A stretch of DNA of 40,810 bases from an uncultured Lachnospiraceae bacterium (lineage in GTDB: Bacteria; Bacillota; Clostridia; Lachnospirales; Lachnospiraceae): the NCBI GenBank assembly GCA_910579395.1, contig CAJTUC010000029.1, forward strand, positions 1 to 40,810. The letters run 5' to 3'. The position numbers and the translations under genes are program-made. Position 1 is the stretch's first letter, and every line of letters starts with the position of its first letter. The notes below the pieces were generated by a model. It was not told where the DNA came from. It was given only the letters and a program-made list of their open reading frames with translations, and did not search any database. Shown here piece after piece: positions 7,899-15,720 of this stretch.

Positions 7899-9746
7899 AT
7901 GAAAAAATCGGAAGAGCAGTTTGCTGATACACAGGAAAAGAACAAACCCCACTATGGTCTGCATCCGGACACCGATCTGGATGAGACGGAGCAGAAGCTG
8001 TTAGAGACCTTTAAAAGGAATCGGAACAATTCCCTGAAAACCCTGATTGGCATTTATAAGGGACATTATCTGGAGCTTTTTTTGTCGATTTTCTTTTTTG
8101 CCATTAAGCATTCACCGGCCTGGGTCCTGCCGATCGTGACGGCTAATATTGTGAATATTGCGACAGAGCGGGGCGGTGATGCAGGCAGAAAAATTTTGAT
8201 TCAGGTGGGCATCATGGTCGTTTTGATTGCACAGAATGTTCTGACGAATTATTTTTATACCTTATTCTATGCGAGGGCGATCAGGAATGTGGAGCGGGAT
8301 TTAAGATGCTCCCTTGTGCGGAGGCTGCAGCAGTTATCGATCAGTTATCACAATGAAATGCAGTCCGGCAGGCTGCAGTCCAAGATTATGCGGGATGTGG
8401 AGCAGATTGAGACGCTGTCGAAGCAGATTTTCATTTCGATGCTCAGCATTGTTATGAATATTGCGGTCTCTTTTGCCGTTGTGGTGACAAAGAGCATGAC
8501 TGTTTTTGTTTTTTTCCTGGCGACGATTCCGGTCGCTGTCTGCATTATGGCAGCGTTTAAGAGCAAAATCAAAAGATATAACAGGGTTTTTCGAAAAGAT
8601 ATGGAGGAAACATCCGTTCATGTGATGGAAATGATCGAGATGATTCCCGTCACAAGGGCTCATGCGCTGGAAGAGAAAGAAACGCACAAGATGGCTCATC
8701 AGCTTTATCATGTTGCGAGTTCCGGCCTGTCTCTGGATATGGTACAGTCCTATTTTTCGTCGATCAGCTGGGCGGCTTTCCAGATTTTTCAGGTATTGTG
8801 TCTCGGATTCACCGGCTATCTTGCCAGTCAGGGAAAAATCAGCGTGGGCGAGGTGGTCATGTACCAGACTTACTTTGCATCCATCGTCGCGCAGGTGTCA
8901 TCCATCATCACGCTGCTTCCAACGATTGCAAAAGGCCTGGAGTCCGTCGATTCCATCGGCGATGTCATGCTGTGTCATGATGTGGAAGAATATAATAATA
9001 AGAAGAAACTCCCTTCTATACGGGGTGAGATTACTTTTGAAAATACCGGATTTCAATACCCGAGTGGGGAAACGCCTGTCTTTTCGCATTTGAATCTGAA
9101 GATTAAAGAGGGAGAAACAGTCGCTTTCGTCGGGGAGTCAGGGGCCGGCAAGACCACGATCTTGAACATGGTGATCGGTTTTCTTCATGCGACGGAGGGC
9201 AGGGTGCTGATTGACGGACAGGATATGGAGAGTATCAATTTAAAAAGTTATCGTTCCAATATCGCGGTCGTGCCGCAGACACCGATTCTTTTTTCCGGGA
9301 CGATACGGGAGAATATTACATACGGCAAAGAAGATATTTCTGACGATAGGCTGATGGAGATCATCCGGGCGGCGAATCTGGAAGAGGTCATCGAACAGAT
9401 GCCGGACGGCGTGGAAACGATGGTAACGGAGCGTGGCAGCAATCTTTCAGGCGGACAGCGGCAGCGTATCTCTATCGCAAGGGCTTTTATCAGAGACCCG
9501 AAAGTATTGATTCTGGATGAGGCGACTTCGGCGCTTGACAGCATTTCCGAAGAGAAAATCCAGACGGCGACGGAACGTCTGGTCAAAGACCGGACGACGC
9601 TCATTGTGGCGCACAGGCTTTCGACGATTCGGAATGCCGATCACATTGCGGTCATCGGAAAAGGCGGGCTGCGGGAATACGGAACTTATGACGAACTGAT
9701 GGAAAAGAAAGGTGAGTTCTATCAGCTGCGGCAGCTGCAATTATAG
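7899..9746 (+). CDS. ABC exporter, canonical (homodimer-type) half-transporter
   Basis: A 615-residue membrane-ATPase fusion with about 45 extra N-terminal polar residues before the first span. Walker A GESGAGKTT (412-420), signature LSGGQ (516-520), catalytic E541 in LILDEATSALD, AHRLS switch. All residues are canonical, so it probably works as a homodimer, unlike the pair upstream. It follows that pair by 122 bp. The gap contains an imperfect hairpin (around 7811-7846, no T-run) and a tandem ggttagaagaaga repeat just before the ribosome site agaggag. It may be read from the same transcript. Substrate is unknown. Confidence 0.88.
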   Translation: MKKSEEQFADTQEKNKPHYGLHPDTDLDETEQKLLETFKRNRNNSLKTLIGIYKGHYLELFLSIFFFAIKHSPAWVLPIVTANIVNIATERGGDAGRKILIQVGIMVVLIAQNVLTNYFYTLFYARAIRNVERDLRCSLVRRLQQLSISYHNEMQSGRLQSKIMRDVEQIETLSKQIFISMLSIVMNIAVSFAVVVTKSMTVFVFFLATIPVAVCIMAAFKSKIKRYNRVFRKDMEETSVHVMEMIEMIPVTRAHALEEKETHKMAHQLYHVASSGLSLDMVQSYFSSISWAAFQIFQVLCLGFTGYLASQGKISVGEVVMYQTYFASIVAQVSSIITLLPTIAKGLESVDSIGDVMLCHDVEEYNNKKKLPSIRGEITFENTGFQYPSGETPVFSHLNLKIKEGETVAFVGESGAGKTTILNMVIGFLHATEGRVLIDGQDMESINLKSYRSNIAVVPQTPILFSGTIRENITYGKEDISDDRLMEIIRAANLEEVIEQMPDGVETMVTERGSNLSGGQRQRISIARAFIRDPKVLILDEATSALDSISEEKIQTATERLVKDRTTLIVAHRLSTIRNADHIAVIGKGGLREYGTYDELMEKKGEFYQLRQLQL

Positions 9747-9813
9747 TGCCGGGAAAGTCTAAATGTCGGGAAAACCTATCGAGAAAATTATGATGCCGGT
9801 CGGAATATAAGGA

Positions 9814-9842
9814 ATGACATTTCAAGCGGTTTTTGCTATAAT
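9814..9842 (+). promoter_or_regulatory. sigma-A promoter of cellobiose 2-epimerase gene
   Basis: ATGACA (9814-9819), 17-bp spacer, TATAAT (9837-9842), with the extended -10 TGC directly before it. It lies 87 bp before the start codon. Confidence 0.7.
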
Positions 9843-9928
9843 AGTTCTTAATCTTAATTCTTAACAGAAGACGATAAAGAAAACATTTAGAGTAACTATT
9901 TCAGGGGAAAAGAAAGGATTCGGACGGT

Positions 9929-11116
9929 ATGATGGTAGAAGAGATAAAGGCAAATTTAACGGATTGTATCATCCCTTTTTGGAAGGCGCTGCGGGATGAA
10001 GAATACGGCGGTTATTACGGATGGATGGACTACGACCTGAAAGTTGATAAAAAGGCAGTGAAGGGCTGCATACTGAACAGCCGCATTACATGGTTCTTTG
10101 CGAATGCGTATCTGCTTTTAAAAGAGGAGAGCCTGTTAGACGAGGCGAGGCACGGTTATGAGTTCATGCAGCAGTATTGCGTAGATTCGGAAAAAGGCGG
10201 CGTGTACTGGTCGGTACAGTATGACGGAACGCCGGAGGACACGACGAAGCATACATATAATCAGGCTTTTTCCATTTATGCCCTCTCTTCCTATTATGAC
10301 GCTTCCGGAGATAAAAGCGCACTGGACACAGCGATGGAACTGTTTCATATCATCGAAAGCCGTTGTATGGACGAAATCGGTTATAAGGAGGCTTTTGACC
10401 GGGACTTTGTGGAGATTGAGAACGATAAGCTTTCCGAGAACGGCGTGATCGCGGATAAGACAATGAATACGCTGCTCCATGTATTTGAAGCTTATACGGA
10501 ACTGTACCGCGTCAGCCATTCGGAAGAGGTGAAAAAAAGACTGGAGTGGATTCTGGATACTTTTGCGGAAAAAGTCTATAATCCGGAACTGCACAGGCAG
10601 GAAGTATTTTTTGACAAAGAGATGAATTCCATTCTGGATCTGCATTCTTACGGACACGATATCGAAACGGCATGGCTGATACGCCGGGGAACGGATGTTC
10701 TTGGAGAAAAGGCATATGAAGATAAGATGCTCCCGATTATTCTGGATTTGACCGCGCAGGTCTACCAGACGGCATTTGACGGTCATTCCCTTGCTAATGA
10801 ATGTGAAAAGGGCGTTGTCGATACGAACCGTATCTGGTGGGTGCAGGCGGAAACAATCGTCGGCTTTTTGAACGGCTATGAACTTGCGCCGGAAAAGAAA
10901 GAATATCTGGAAGGCGCGAAAGCGGTATGGGAATTTATCGAAGCGCATATAATTGACAGGAGACCCGGTTCCGAATGGTTCTGGGATGTGACAAAAGACG
11001 GGGAATCCGTGAGCGGCAAACCTATCGTGGAGCCGTGGAAATGCCCGTATCACAATGGAAGAATGTGTTTTGAGGTCATAAGAAGAGGCAGCGCGCCCGG
11101 GAGCGGCCTGTTTTGA
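9929..11116 (+). CDS. AGE-family epimerase, probable cellobiose 2-epimerase
   Basis: A 395-residue soluble (alpha/alpha)6-barrel enzyme of the N-acylglucosamine 2-epimerase superfamily. It carries R52 in NSRITWFF, H243/E246/W249 in YGHDIETAW, W304 and E308 in RIWWVQAE, and H375 in KCPYHNGR. These coincide almost exactly with the residues reported as essential in Ruminococcus albus cellobiose 2-epimerase. The expected reaction is reversible conversion of the reducing-end glucose of cellobiose or mannobiose-type disaccharides to mannose (or the reverse), used before phosphorolysis in beta-mannan utilisation. No mannan phosphorylase or transporter is adjacent, so context adds nothing. ATG 9929 follows gaaaggatt with a longish spacing; ATG 9932 is equivalent. 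Confidence 0.85.
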   Translation: MMVEEIKANLTDCIIPFWKALRDEEYGGYYGWMDYDLKVDKKAVKGCILNSRITWFFANAYLLLKEESLLDEARHGYEFMQQYCVDSEKGGVYWSVQYDGTPEDTTKHTYNQAFSIYALSSYYDASGDKSALDTAMELFHIIESRCMDEIGYKEAFDRDFVEIENDKLSENGVIADKTMNTLLHVFEAYTELYRVSHSEEVKKRLEWILDTFAEKVYNPELHRQEVFFDKEMNSILDLHSYGHDIETAWLIRRGTDVLGEKAYEDKMLPIILDLTAQVYQTAFDGHSLANECEKGVVDTNRIWWVQAETIVGFLNGYELAPEKKEYLEGAKAVWEFIEAHIIDRRPGSEWFWDVTKDGESVSGKPIVEPWKCPYHNGRMCFEVIRRGSAPGSGLF

Positions 11117-11135
11117 AAATATGATTTTCAATTAT

Positions 11136-11206
11136 GGTGATTTTGCGTAGATAATTGCGAAACGCATGATTCCAAGATAGCAGTTGTGCAACATAGACAA
11201 ATCACC
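11136..11206. repeat. dispersed repeat related to the arm of hairpin C
   Basis: Ends ggtgattt and aaatcacc are inverted. The segment 11150-11205 read on the minus strand closely matches the right arm of element C at 38138-38193, sharing gatttgtctat, ttgcacaactgct and atgcgtttcgcaat. It lies between the epimerase and the ferredoxin-like gene. Confidence 0.6.
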
Positions 11207-11238
11207 TATTATTTTGAGCGTGGAAAGGAAGAGTCGTT

Positions 11239-11436
11239 ATGGAAAGAAAGTTGGAAATCCGAAAAGAGAACTGTCCTCAGAATCATAAATGTCCGGCGGT
11301 GAAAGCCTGTCCGGTCGGCGCTTTGTGCCAAAAAGATTTTGAAGCGCCCGTTATAGACTATGAGAAATGTATCGCTTGCGGGAAATGCGCGTCAGTCTGT
11401 CCGAAGAAGGCGCTTGTGATAGAAAGGCTTCAATAA
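11239..11436 (+). CDS. small 4Fe-4S ferredoxin-like protein
   Basis: A 65-residue protein with eight cysteines. The C-terminal cluster motif is canonical, CIACGKCASVCP (C-x2-C-x2-C-x3-CP). The N-terminal one is stretched, CPQNHKCPAVKACP (C-x5-C-x5-CP), followed by VGAL. Such short two-cluster ferredoxin-like proteins are frequent in anaerobic Clostridia; redox partners are unknown. It may bind two [4Fe-4S] clusters, though the first site's spacing is atypical. The start has ggaaagga upstream. It stands alone, flanked by repeat elements on both sides. Confidence 0.8.
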   Translation: MERKLEIRKENCPQNHKCPAVKACPVGALCQKDFEAPVIDYEKCIACGKCASVCPKKALVIERLQ

Positions 11437-11458
11437 AGTTCGTACTTTACTGCATATC

Positions 11459-11529
11459 ATACGATGATATTCGGGGACGGCATCCGTGAACCGGCATTTC
11501 CGGTATAATGGATAGCCGTCCCGTATCGT
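11459..11529. repeat. 71-bp near-palindromic structured element
   Basis: Nested inverted parts: atacgat (11459-11465) with gtatcgt (11523-11529), gggacggc (11474-11481) with gccgtccc (11515-11522), atcc with ggat, and accgg with ccggt at the tip. The whole stretch folds into one long stem with small internal loops. No T-run follows, so it is not a simple terminator. No second copy was found in the window. Confidence 0.6.
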
Positions 11530-11585
11530 TCATAAAATTTCGGTGAACGACGAATGATGATCATGAATCTCTGATTCATGATATA

Positions 11586-11971
11586 ATGAGTGTCATTGTG
11601 ATACGTCGTGGACCAGAAACAAAAGAACCGGTTTTTGATTATTTATCAGGTGTTTTTCGGTGCGATAAGGAAAAATTTCAGAATATGTAGATATTCATCA
11701 AAAAGAATTGGTATTGAAGGAAGTTGATCATATGACCGGATTAGGTCTTACGATTATGCAGGAAGCAATGCAGCAAGGATTAGAAAAGGGAATCGAAAAA
11801 GGGATAAAGCAAGGAATAGAGCAAGGCATAGAAAAAGGAGAAACTTTACTTGCATCGCTTGTCGTCTGTCTGAAAAGAGGCGGGAGGTTAAATGAATTAG
11901 ACCATATTGTAGAGGAGAAGACGAGAAAACGGTTATACAAGGAATACGGTCTGCCTGGTTCAAAAGAATAA
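11586..11971 (+). pseudogene. frameshifted remnant of an Rpn/PD-(D/E)XK nuclease-type transposase
   Basis: One frame from ATG 11586 reads MSVIVIRRGPETKEPVFDYL... and stops at 11688. The overlapping frame reads ...SEYVDIHQKELVLKEVDHMTG and continues to 11971, with the switch needed near the A-run at 11670-11675. The second frame ends in a basic-acidic tail with repeated QGIEKGIEKGIKQGIEQG units followed by a helical C-terminus. This tail is typical of Rpn-family recombination-promoting nucleases (PF04754-like putative transposases). The nuclease core is missing, so this is a C-terminal relic. The 87-residue piece from TTG 11708 could still be translated but is not a whole gene. Confidence 0.65.
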
Positions 11972-11991
11972 TATACCGGAAAAACAGAGAG

Positions 11992-12022
11992 AAAAACCTG
12001 CCCATGATTGCGGCAGGTTTTT
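11992..12022. terminator. bidirectional intrinsic terminator
   Basis: aaaaacctgcc (11992-12002) pairs perfectly with ggcaggttttt (12012-12022), giving A- and T-runs on the two sides. It would stop transcription coming from the left before the PadR operon promoter. Confidence 0.85.
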
Positions 12023-12068
12023 GCGTGCCGGGACATAAAATTTTTTTCTATAAAAAATATAATATATA

Positions 12069-12134
12069 TTGACAAATAATATTATATGTCGTATAGTATC
12101 TATAACAACAATATTATACGACATATAATATTAT
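12069..12134 (+). promoter_or_regulatory. PadR operon promoter with a 20-bp perfect inverted-repeat operator
   Basis: Promoter TTGACA (12069-12074), 17-bp spacer, TATAGT (12092-12097). Inverted arms 12076-12095 and 12115-12134 match perfectly over 20 bp, with centre atatgtcgtata/tatacgacatat. The left arm covers the spacer and -10. Operators with ATGT...ACAT-type symmetry are usual for PadR regulators, and the first gene of the unit is a PadR protein, so autoregulation is inferred. Confidence 0.75.
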
Positions 12135-12146
12135 ATTATATTTCTA

Positions 12147-12212
12147 TTCAGTATCTAAGTTGAAAGAAAAACACTTTCAGCTACTGAATTTGAGTGTCTG
12201 CTGAAGCAGACA
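12147..12212 (+). other. structured 5' leader of the PadR operon
   Basis: Two hairpins lie in the long untranslated leader. The first has ttcagta (12147-12153)/tactgaa (12182-12188) with inner tgaaag/ctttca. The second has tgtctgc (12195-12201)/gcagaca (12206-12212). Neither has a T-run. They may stabilise the mRNA; no known riboswitch class is recognised. Confidence 0.4.
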
Positions 12213-12324
12213 GATAGGTGTAAAAACAAAATGCCGGTTTGAAAAGAAATTTGAAAACCGCATTGGGAAGCTGAAAGCAGGTTGGTCTATGAAATGTGTA
12301 AGAAAAGGGAAAGGAGGATATCGC

Positions 12325-12648
12325 ATGGTTTTTAATACAGGCGCCGCGTTGCTGGATGCAATCGTTCTGGCGGTCGTATCGAGTGAGGCGGAAGGGACCT
12401 ACGGATATAAGATCACACAGGAAGTACGGCAGGTCATAGAGATTTCCGAGTCAACATTATATCCGGTGCTGCGCAGGCTGCAAAAGGATGAATGTCTGGA
12501 AGTATATGACATGGAATGCGCAGGGCGTAACAGACGTTATTATAAGCTGACGGAGAAGGGGCGTGCCCAGCTTAACTTGTACATCAGTGAGTGGTATCGG
12601 TATTCTGCGAAATTGAACAGTATTTTTGAGGGAGGACTTAAACAATGA
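12325..12648 (+). CDS. PadR-family transcriptional regulator
   Basis: A 107-residue PF03551-type winged helix protein: LDAIVLAVVSSEAEGTYGYKITQEV, then the recognition helix region ESTLYPVLRRLQKDECL, a wing with GRNRRYYKLTEKG, and a short dimerisation helix. ATG 12325 is chosen because aaaggagg lies 7 bases upstream; ATG 12289 would add 12 basic residues without a good site. It overlaps the following gene by 4 bp (ATGA). It probably represses its own operon through the inverted repeat at 12076-12134 and is relieved by an unknown envelope or ligand signal. Confidence 0.9.
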   Translation: MVFNTGAALLDAIVLAVVSSEAEGTYGYKITQEVRQVIEISESTLYPVLRRLQKDECLEVYDMECAGRNRRYYKLTEKGRAQLNLYISEWYRYSAKLNSIFEGGLKQ

Positions 12649-13538
12649 ACAGAGCAGATTTTATGAAGAATCTGGCGGAATTGTTAGCAGATATGGCACC
12701 GGCAGAAAGAGAAGAAGCAATACAGTATTATAACGACTATTTTGATGACGCGGGAGCAGAAAACGAGCAGAGTGTGATTGCATCTCTCGGCACACCGGAA
12801 CAGCTCGCTAAGACGATTAAGGCCGGACTCTTTGACGGCGGCAGTGCTGGGGAATTTACGGAAAAGGGATTTTCCGGATATGAGCAGCGAAGCAGCAACG
12901 AGGTGATGGATCCCGAACAGCCAATAGAAAATAAGAAAGATAGCGGCTGGCAGACGGACGGGTCAGCGGGCGGCAGCAGCCAGCAGTTCAACAGGGAGAA
13001 CGGCTATGGCTACCGAATGGGAAACAACGGAAATACATCCTATGGTAATACCGGCGGAAGCAGCGGAAATACTGCCTGGGGTAATACTGGCGGAAACAAT
13101 GGCTATGGAGCATATGAAGCGCCTTATCAGGAGCAGGGAACGAAAGGAGAGAAAAAGAAACTGTCGGGCGGTACGATCGCGCTGATCGTTATTCTGTGTA
13201 TTTTTGCAAGTCCCTTCCTGCTCGGCATCGGCGGCGGCGCTTTCGGTGTCATCGTCGGCTTGTTGGGCGGCCTGATCGGTATCTTTGTGGGATTTGGTAT
13301 TGTAGCGGTTGTGCTTTTGATTCTCGGAATCGTGCTGTTCGTATTTGGTATCGTATTGCTATTCGGAACGCCGTTAGGCGGTCTGTGTATGATCGGTGCG
13401 GCATTGATCTGCTTTGCAGTCGGGCTGTTTTTCCTCTGGATCACCGTTATGATATGCGGAGGGCTTATACCGGTTATTGTCAGAGGCGTTGTAAAATTAG
13501 TACAGGGCATTTTTCATATAGGAGGTGCAGCGGCATGA
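12645..13538 (+). CDS. DUF1700/HAAS-domain membrane protein
   Basis: A 297-residue protein. The N-terminal 60 residues (MNRADFMKNLAELLADMAPAERE...YYNDYFDDAG) are a HAAS/DUF1700 helical domain. A low-complexity linker rich in Gly, Asn and Ser with repeated NTGG units (about 120-160) follows. The C-terminus has several closely packed Gly/Ile/Val-rich membrane segments from about residue 175. HAAS proteins typically accompany PadR regulators and DUF4097 proteins and are thought to act in envelope sensing. It overlaps padR by 4 bp and the DUF4097 gene by 4 bp, so the three are translationally coupled. Confidence 0.85.
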   Translation: MNRADFMKNLAELLADMAPAEREEAIQYYNDYFDDAGAENEQSVIASLGTPEQLAKTIKAGLFDGGSAGEFTEKGFSGYEQRSSNEVMDPEQPIENKKDSGWQTDGSAGGSSQQFNRENGYGYRMGNNGNTSYGNTGGSSGNTAWGNTGGNNGYGAYEAPYQEQGTKGEKKKLSGGTIALIVILCIFASPFLLGIGGGAFGVIVGLLGGLIGIFVGFGIVAVVLLILGIVLFVFGIVLLFGTPLGGLCMIGAALICFAVGLFFLWITVMICGGLIPVIVRGVVKLVQGIFHIGGAAA

Positions 13539-14554
13539 AAAAGTTTACAAAAGGATGTTTACTTACGGCGTTGGTATTATTGATCGTTGGATGCGCTTTT
13601 TATGGTGCCGGCGGATTAATGGGCGGTTTCCGGCAGTTGGAATCATGGCAGGGACACACTTTTAATTTATGGGGACATAATTTCAAGCTGGCGTACAGCG
13701 GATTCGGTCTATGGTATATTACGGATGCGGATGAATTCTGGTGGGGTGATGAGAAATGGCCTGAGGAGATGTCCGATGCGGACCGCATCGGAGCTGGAGA
13801 GGCTGATAAAACGGACTATCAGGCCTCCGATATTCGAAATATTGATATTGAAATCGGCGGCAGTCATCTGGTCATTCAGGAATCGGAAGACGACTATGTT
13901 CAGATCGCCAGAGATTTTGATACAAGAGAGGTAAAATATCAGCTTAAGAACGGAACGCTCAGGGTTTATAGCGAAAAAAGCTATAGATGGTGGAACGGCA
14001 AGCCAAGAGGAACCATATATCTGTATCTGCCAAAAGGTATGAGTCTGGATTCGATCGATCTGGAAGTCGGAGCCGGGACACTGGAAAGTATTGGTCTGGA
14101 AGCGAATGAAATTGATGTGGAAGTGGATGCGGGCATGGGCATGATAGAAAGCCTGTACGGGAATGAAATCGATGTATCGACCAATGCCGGTACATTGGAA
14201 ATATACGAGATCACGACGAAAAAGCTTTCTGCAGAAGTCGGTGCTGGTTCCCTTTCCGTCCAGAATCTTTCTGCGGAAGATGTGGACCTGAATGCGTCGA
14301 CAGGCAGCCTGACAATTGAAGGAAAGGTTGGAAGAAATGCCGATATCGAATGCGGCGCCGGCTCGATCAGCATGGTACTGCAGGGCGCGGAAACGGATTA
14401 CGATTACCAGTTGGAATGCGCAATGGGTGAAATCAATCTCAATGGAGAGGGATACAGCGGTCTCGGCAATGAGAGAACGATTAAGAACGGCGGAAAAGGA
14501 ATCTTTGACGTAGAATGTTCGATGGGAAGCATTGAAATTTATTTTACCGATTAA
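13535..14554 (+). CDS. DUF4097 beta-strand repeat protein, membrane-anchored
   Basis: A 339-residue protein with an N-terminal membrane segment (TKGCLLTALVLLIVGCAFYG; the Cys in VGCAF could be a lipobox-like site). From about residue 95 the chain is a regular right-handed beta repeat: IDIEIGGSHLVIQ, IDLEVGAGTLE, IDVEVDAGMG, IDVSTNAGTLE, LSAEVGAGSL, VDLNASTGSL, ADIECGAGSI. This pattern is diagnostic of DUF4097 adhesin-like domains. Most of the protein is probably extracytoplasmic. The start at 13535 overlaps the upstream stop, preceded by taggaggtg. A role in envelope stress response with PadR and PspC is inferred from gene order. Confidence 0.85.
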   Translation: MKKFTKGCLLTALVLLIVGCAFYGAGGLMGGFRQLESWQGHTFNLWGHNFKLAYSGFGLWYITDADEFWWGDEKWPEEMSDADRIGAGEADKTDYQASDIRNIDIEIGGSHLVIQESEDDYVQIARDFDTREVKYQLKNGTLRVYSEKSYRWWNGKPRGTIYLYLPKGMSLDSIDLEVGAGTLESIGLEANEIDVEVDAGMGMIESLYGNEIDVSTNAGTLEIYEITTKKLSAEVGAGSLSVQNLSAEDVDLNASTGSLTIEGKVGRNADIECGAGSISMVLQGAETDYDYQLECAMGEINLNGEGYSGLGNERTIKNGGKGIFDVECSMGSIEIYFTD

Positions 14555-14582
14555 CGTCTTGATACAAATTCGCAATTAATCA

Positions 14583-14610
14583 TGCGTTTCGCAATTACCA
14601 ATGAAACGCA
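14583..14610. repeat. small hairpin carrying the gcgtttcgcaat repeat motif
   Basis: tgcgtttc (14583-14590) and gaaacgca (14603-14610) are inverted. The left half, atgcgtttcgcaatta, matches the end of element C (38176-38191) and the 11136-11206 repeat. It lies between the DUF4097 and PspC genes, apparently within the transcript. Confidence 0.5.
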
Positions 14611-14634
14611 CAGGTAAAGAAAGGAGAAAAGAAA

Positions 14635-14832
14635 ATGAGTAATGATTACAGAAAACTGACACGTTCCAGAACGAATAGAATGATATGCGGCGTATGCGGC
14701 GGATTGGGAGAATATCTGAATATCGACCCGACTATCGTCAGGATCATATGGATATTCTGCGCACTGGCAGGATGTGGAACAGGTGCACTCATCTATTTAA
14801 TAGCTTCTGTTATTATACCAGAGGAAGTGTAA
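14635..14832 (+). CDS. PspC domain protein
   Basis: A 65-residue single-domain PspC (PF04024) protein: KLTRSRTNRMICGVCGGLGEYLNIDPTIVRIIW followed by one or two short membrane segments ending in IASVIIPEEV. Such proteins are membrane regulators or effectors of phage-shock-type stress. It has an aaaggag site 9 bases upstream and is the last gene of the PadR unit, followed by two hairpins. Confidence 0.9.
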   Translation: MSNDYRKLTRSRTNRMICGVCGGLGEYLNIDPTIVRIIWIFCALAGCGTGALIYLIASVIIPEEV

Positions 14833-14837
14833 AGAAA

Positions 14838-14883
14838 TTTCAGTCATGCCTTGGAATGAAGCTTTTCCAAGGAGTGACTGAAA
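14838..14883 (+). terminator. hairpin after pspC-type gene
   Basis: tttcagtca (14838-14846)/tgactgaaa (14875-14883) with inner ccttgga/tccaagg. No T-run follows directly; it may protect the 3' end ahead of the next terminator. Confidence 0.55.
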
Positions 14884-14900
14884 GAGCGATATGTAAACAT

Positions 14901-14940
14901 GGCCGTACAGGTTCAGGTCCTGTACGGCCTGTACTTTTTA
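14901..14940 (+). terminator. intrinsic terminator of the PadR operon
   Basis: ggccgtacagg (14901-14911) pairs perfectly with cctgtacggcc (14919-14929), with T residues at 14935-14939. It lies between the convergent PadR operon and ECF S-component gene. Confidence 0.75.
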
Positions 14941-14956
14941 TAGAATAGGAAATTTT

Positions 14957-15574
14957 TTATCTTGTTTTCGCGAGTGCATTCACTTTCTTACTGATGCCGA
15001 TTTCATAGAAAAAACCGGATTTCTTCAGAACGGGTCGGAGCGCCATATAAATAACAACCGATATGATTGAGGAAGTGACCGCATTGATGGAGGTGGAAGC
15101 AATGTTCCATGCCAGAACAAGTTCTGCGGCAGGCTTTCCGATGATCAGCAGTTTGTAGTAATATCCGACGAGCGGATCAAAGATGACATTGAAAAGCAAA
15201 CCGCCGACTGCCGCAAGAATCGTCCAGAGCAGCACCTTCTTTTCGTTTTTTTCTGTCGAAATGTGTCCGATTCTATGCGCAATCAGTCCGGTGATCAGGC
15301 CGATGCAGAGTTTCAGGATAAAGGTCTTTGGCGCATATACGATGTAAACGGGGTCGAGCAGGTCGCCGATGGTCATGCCGATGGCGCCGCCAAGACCGCC
15401 GTAGACACCGCCGAGCAGCAGGGCACCGATCACGCAGACTGCGTTGCCGAGGTGGATGGAAGTAGCATCTCCGCCGGGCAGCGTGATCTTAATCTGTAAA
15501 AAGGTAAACGTAACATAGGACAGGGCAGCAAATAAACCCGTCAGAACTATTTTTTGAAGGTTCGTATTTTTCAT
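14957..15574 (-). CDS. ECF transporter S component, substrate unassigned
   Basis: A 205-residue integral membrane protein with about six spans. It has the S-component signature region IHLGNAVCVIGALLLGGVYGGLGGAIGMTIGDLLDPVY followed by APKTFILKL, resembling vitamin-specific ECF S subunits (PF07155/PF12822 type). It would need the shared EcfA-EcfA'-EcfT module, which is not in this window. The substrate is likely a vitamin or precursor, but the sequence does not tell which. No riboswitch was recognised upstream; instead a TGGCA-N10-TGCCA palindrome overlaps the promoter. It is monocistronic and convergent with the PadR operon. Confidence 0.8.
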   Translation of the reverse strand: MKNTNLQKIVLTGLFAALSYVTFTFLQIKITLPGGDATSIHLGNAVCVIGALLLGGVYGGLGGAIGMTIGDLLDPVYIVYAPKTFILKLCIGLITGLIAHRIGHISTEKNEKKVLLWTILAAVGGLLFNVIFDPLVGYYYKLLIIGKPAAELVLAWNIASTSINAVTSSIISVVIYMALRPVLKKSGFFYEIGISKKVNALAKTR

Positions 15575-15637
15575 AGTAATAACCTTGCCTTTCTTTTAAA
15601 TTTTTTCATCATTTTTCAAGAGCTCTTTTATATTCCC

Positions 15638-15671
15638 ATTATATGACAAAGTGGCATTGCGAAAAGTGCCA
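15638..15671 (-). promoter_or_regulatory. ECF S-component promoter with TGGCA-N10-TGCCA palindrome
   Basis: On the minus strand TATAAT is at 15643-15638. The -35 position (15666-15661, CTTTTC) is poor. The palindrome tggca (15652-15656)/tgcca (15667-15671) covers the -35 and spacer. This fits a regulator-controlled, possibly activator-dependent promoter. The cognate factor is not recognised. Confidence 0.5.
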
Positions 15672-15720
15672 AATTAAGATTTTTTTATAATGCCAGATGG
15701 ACGGCATTGTTGAAAAGAGG

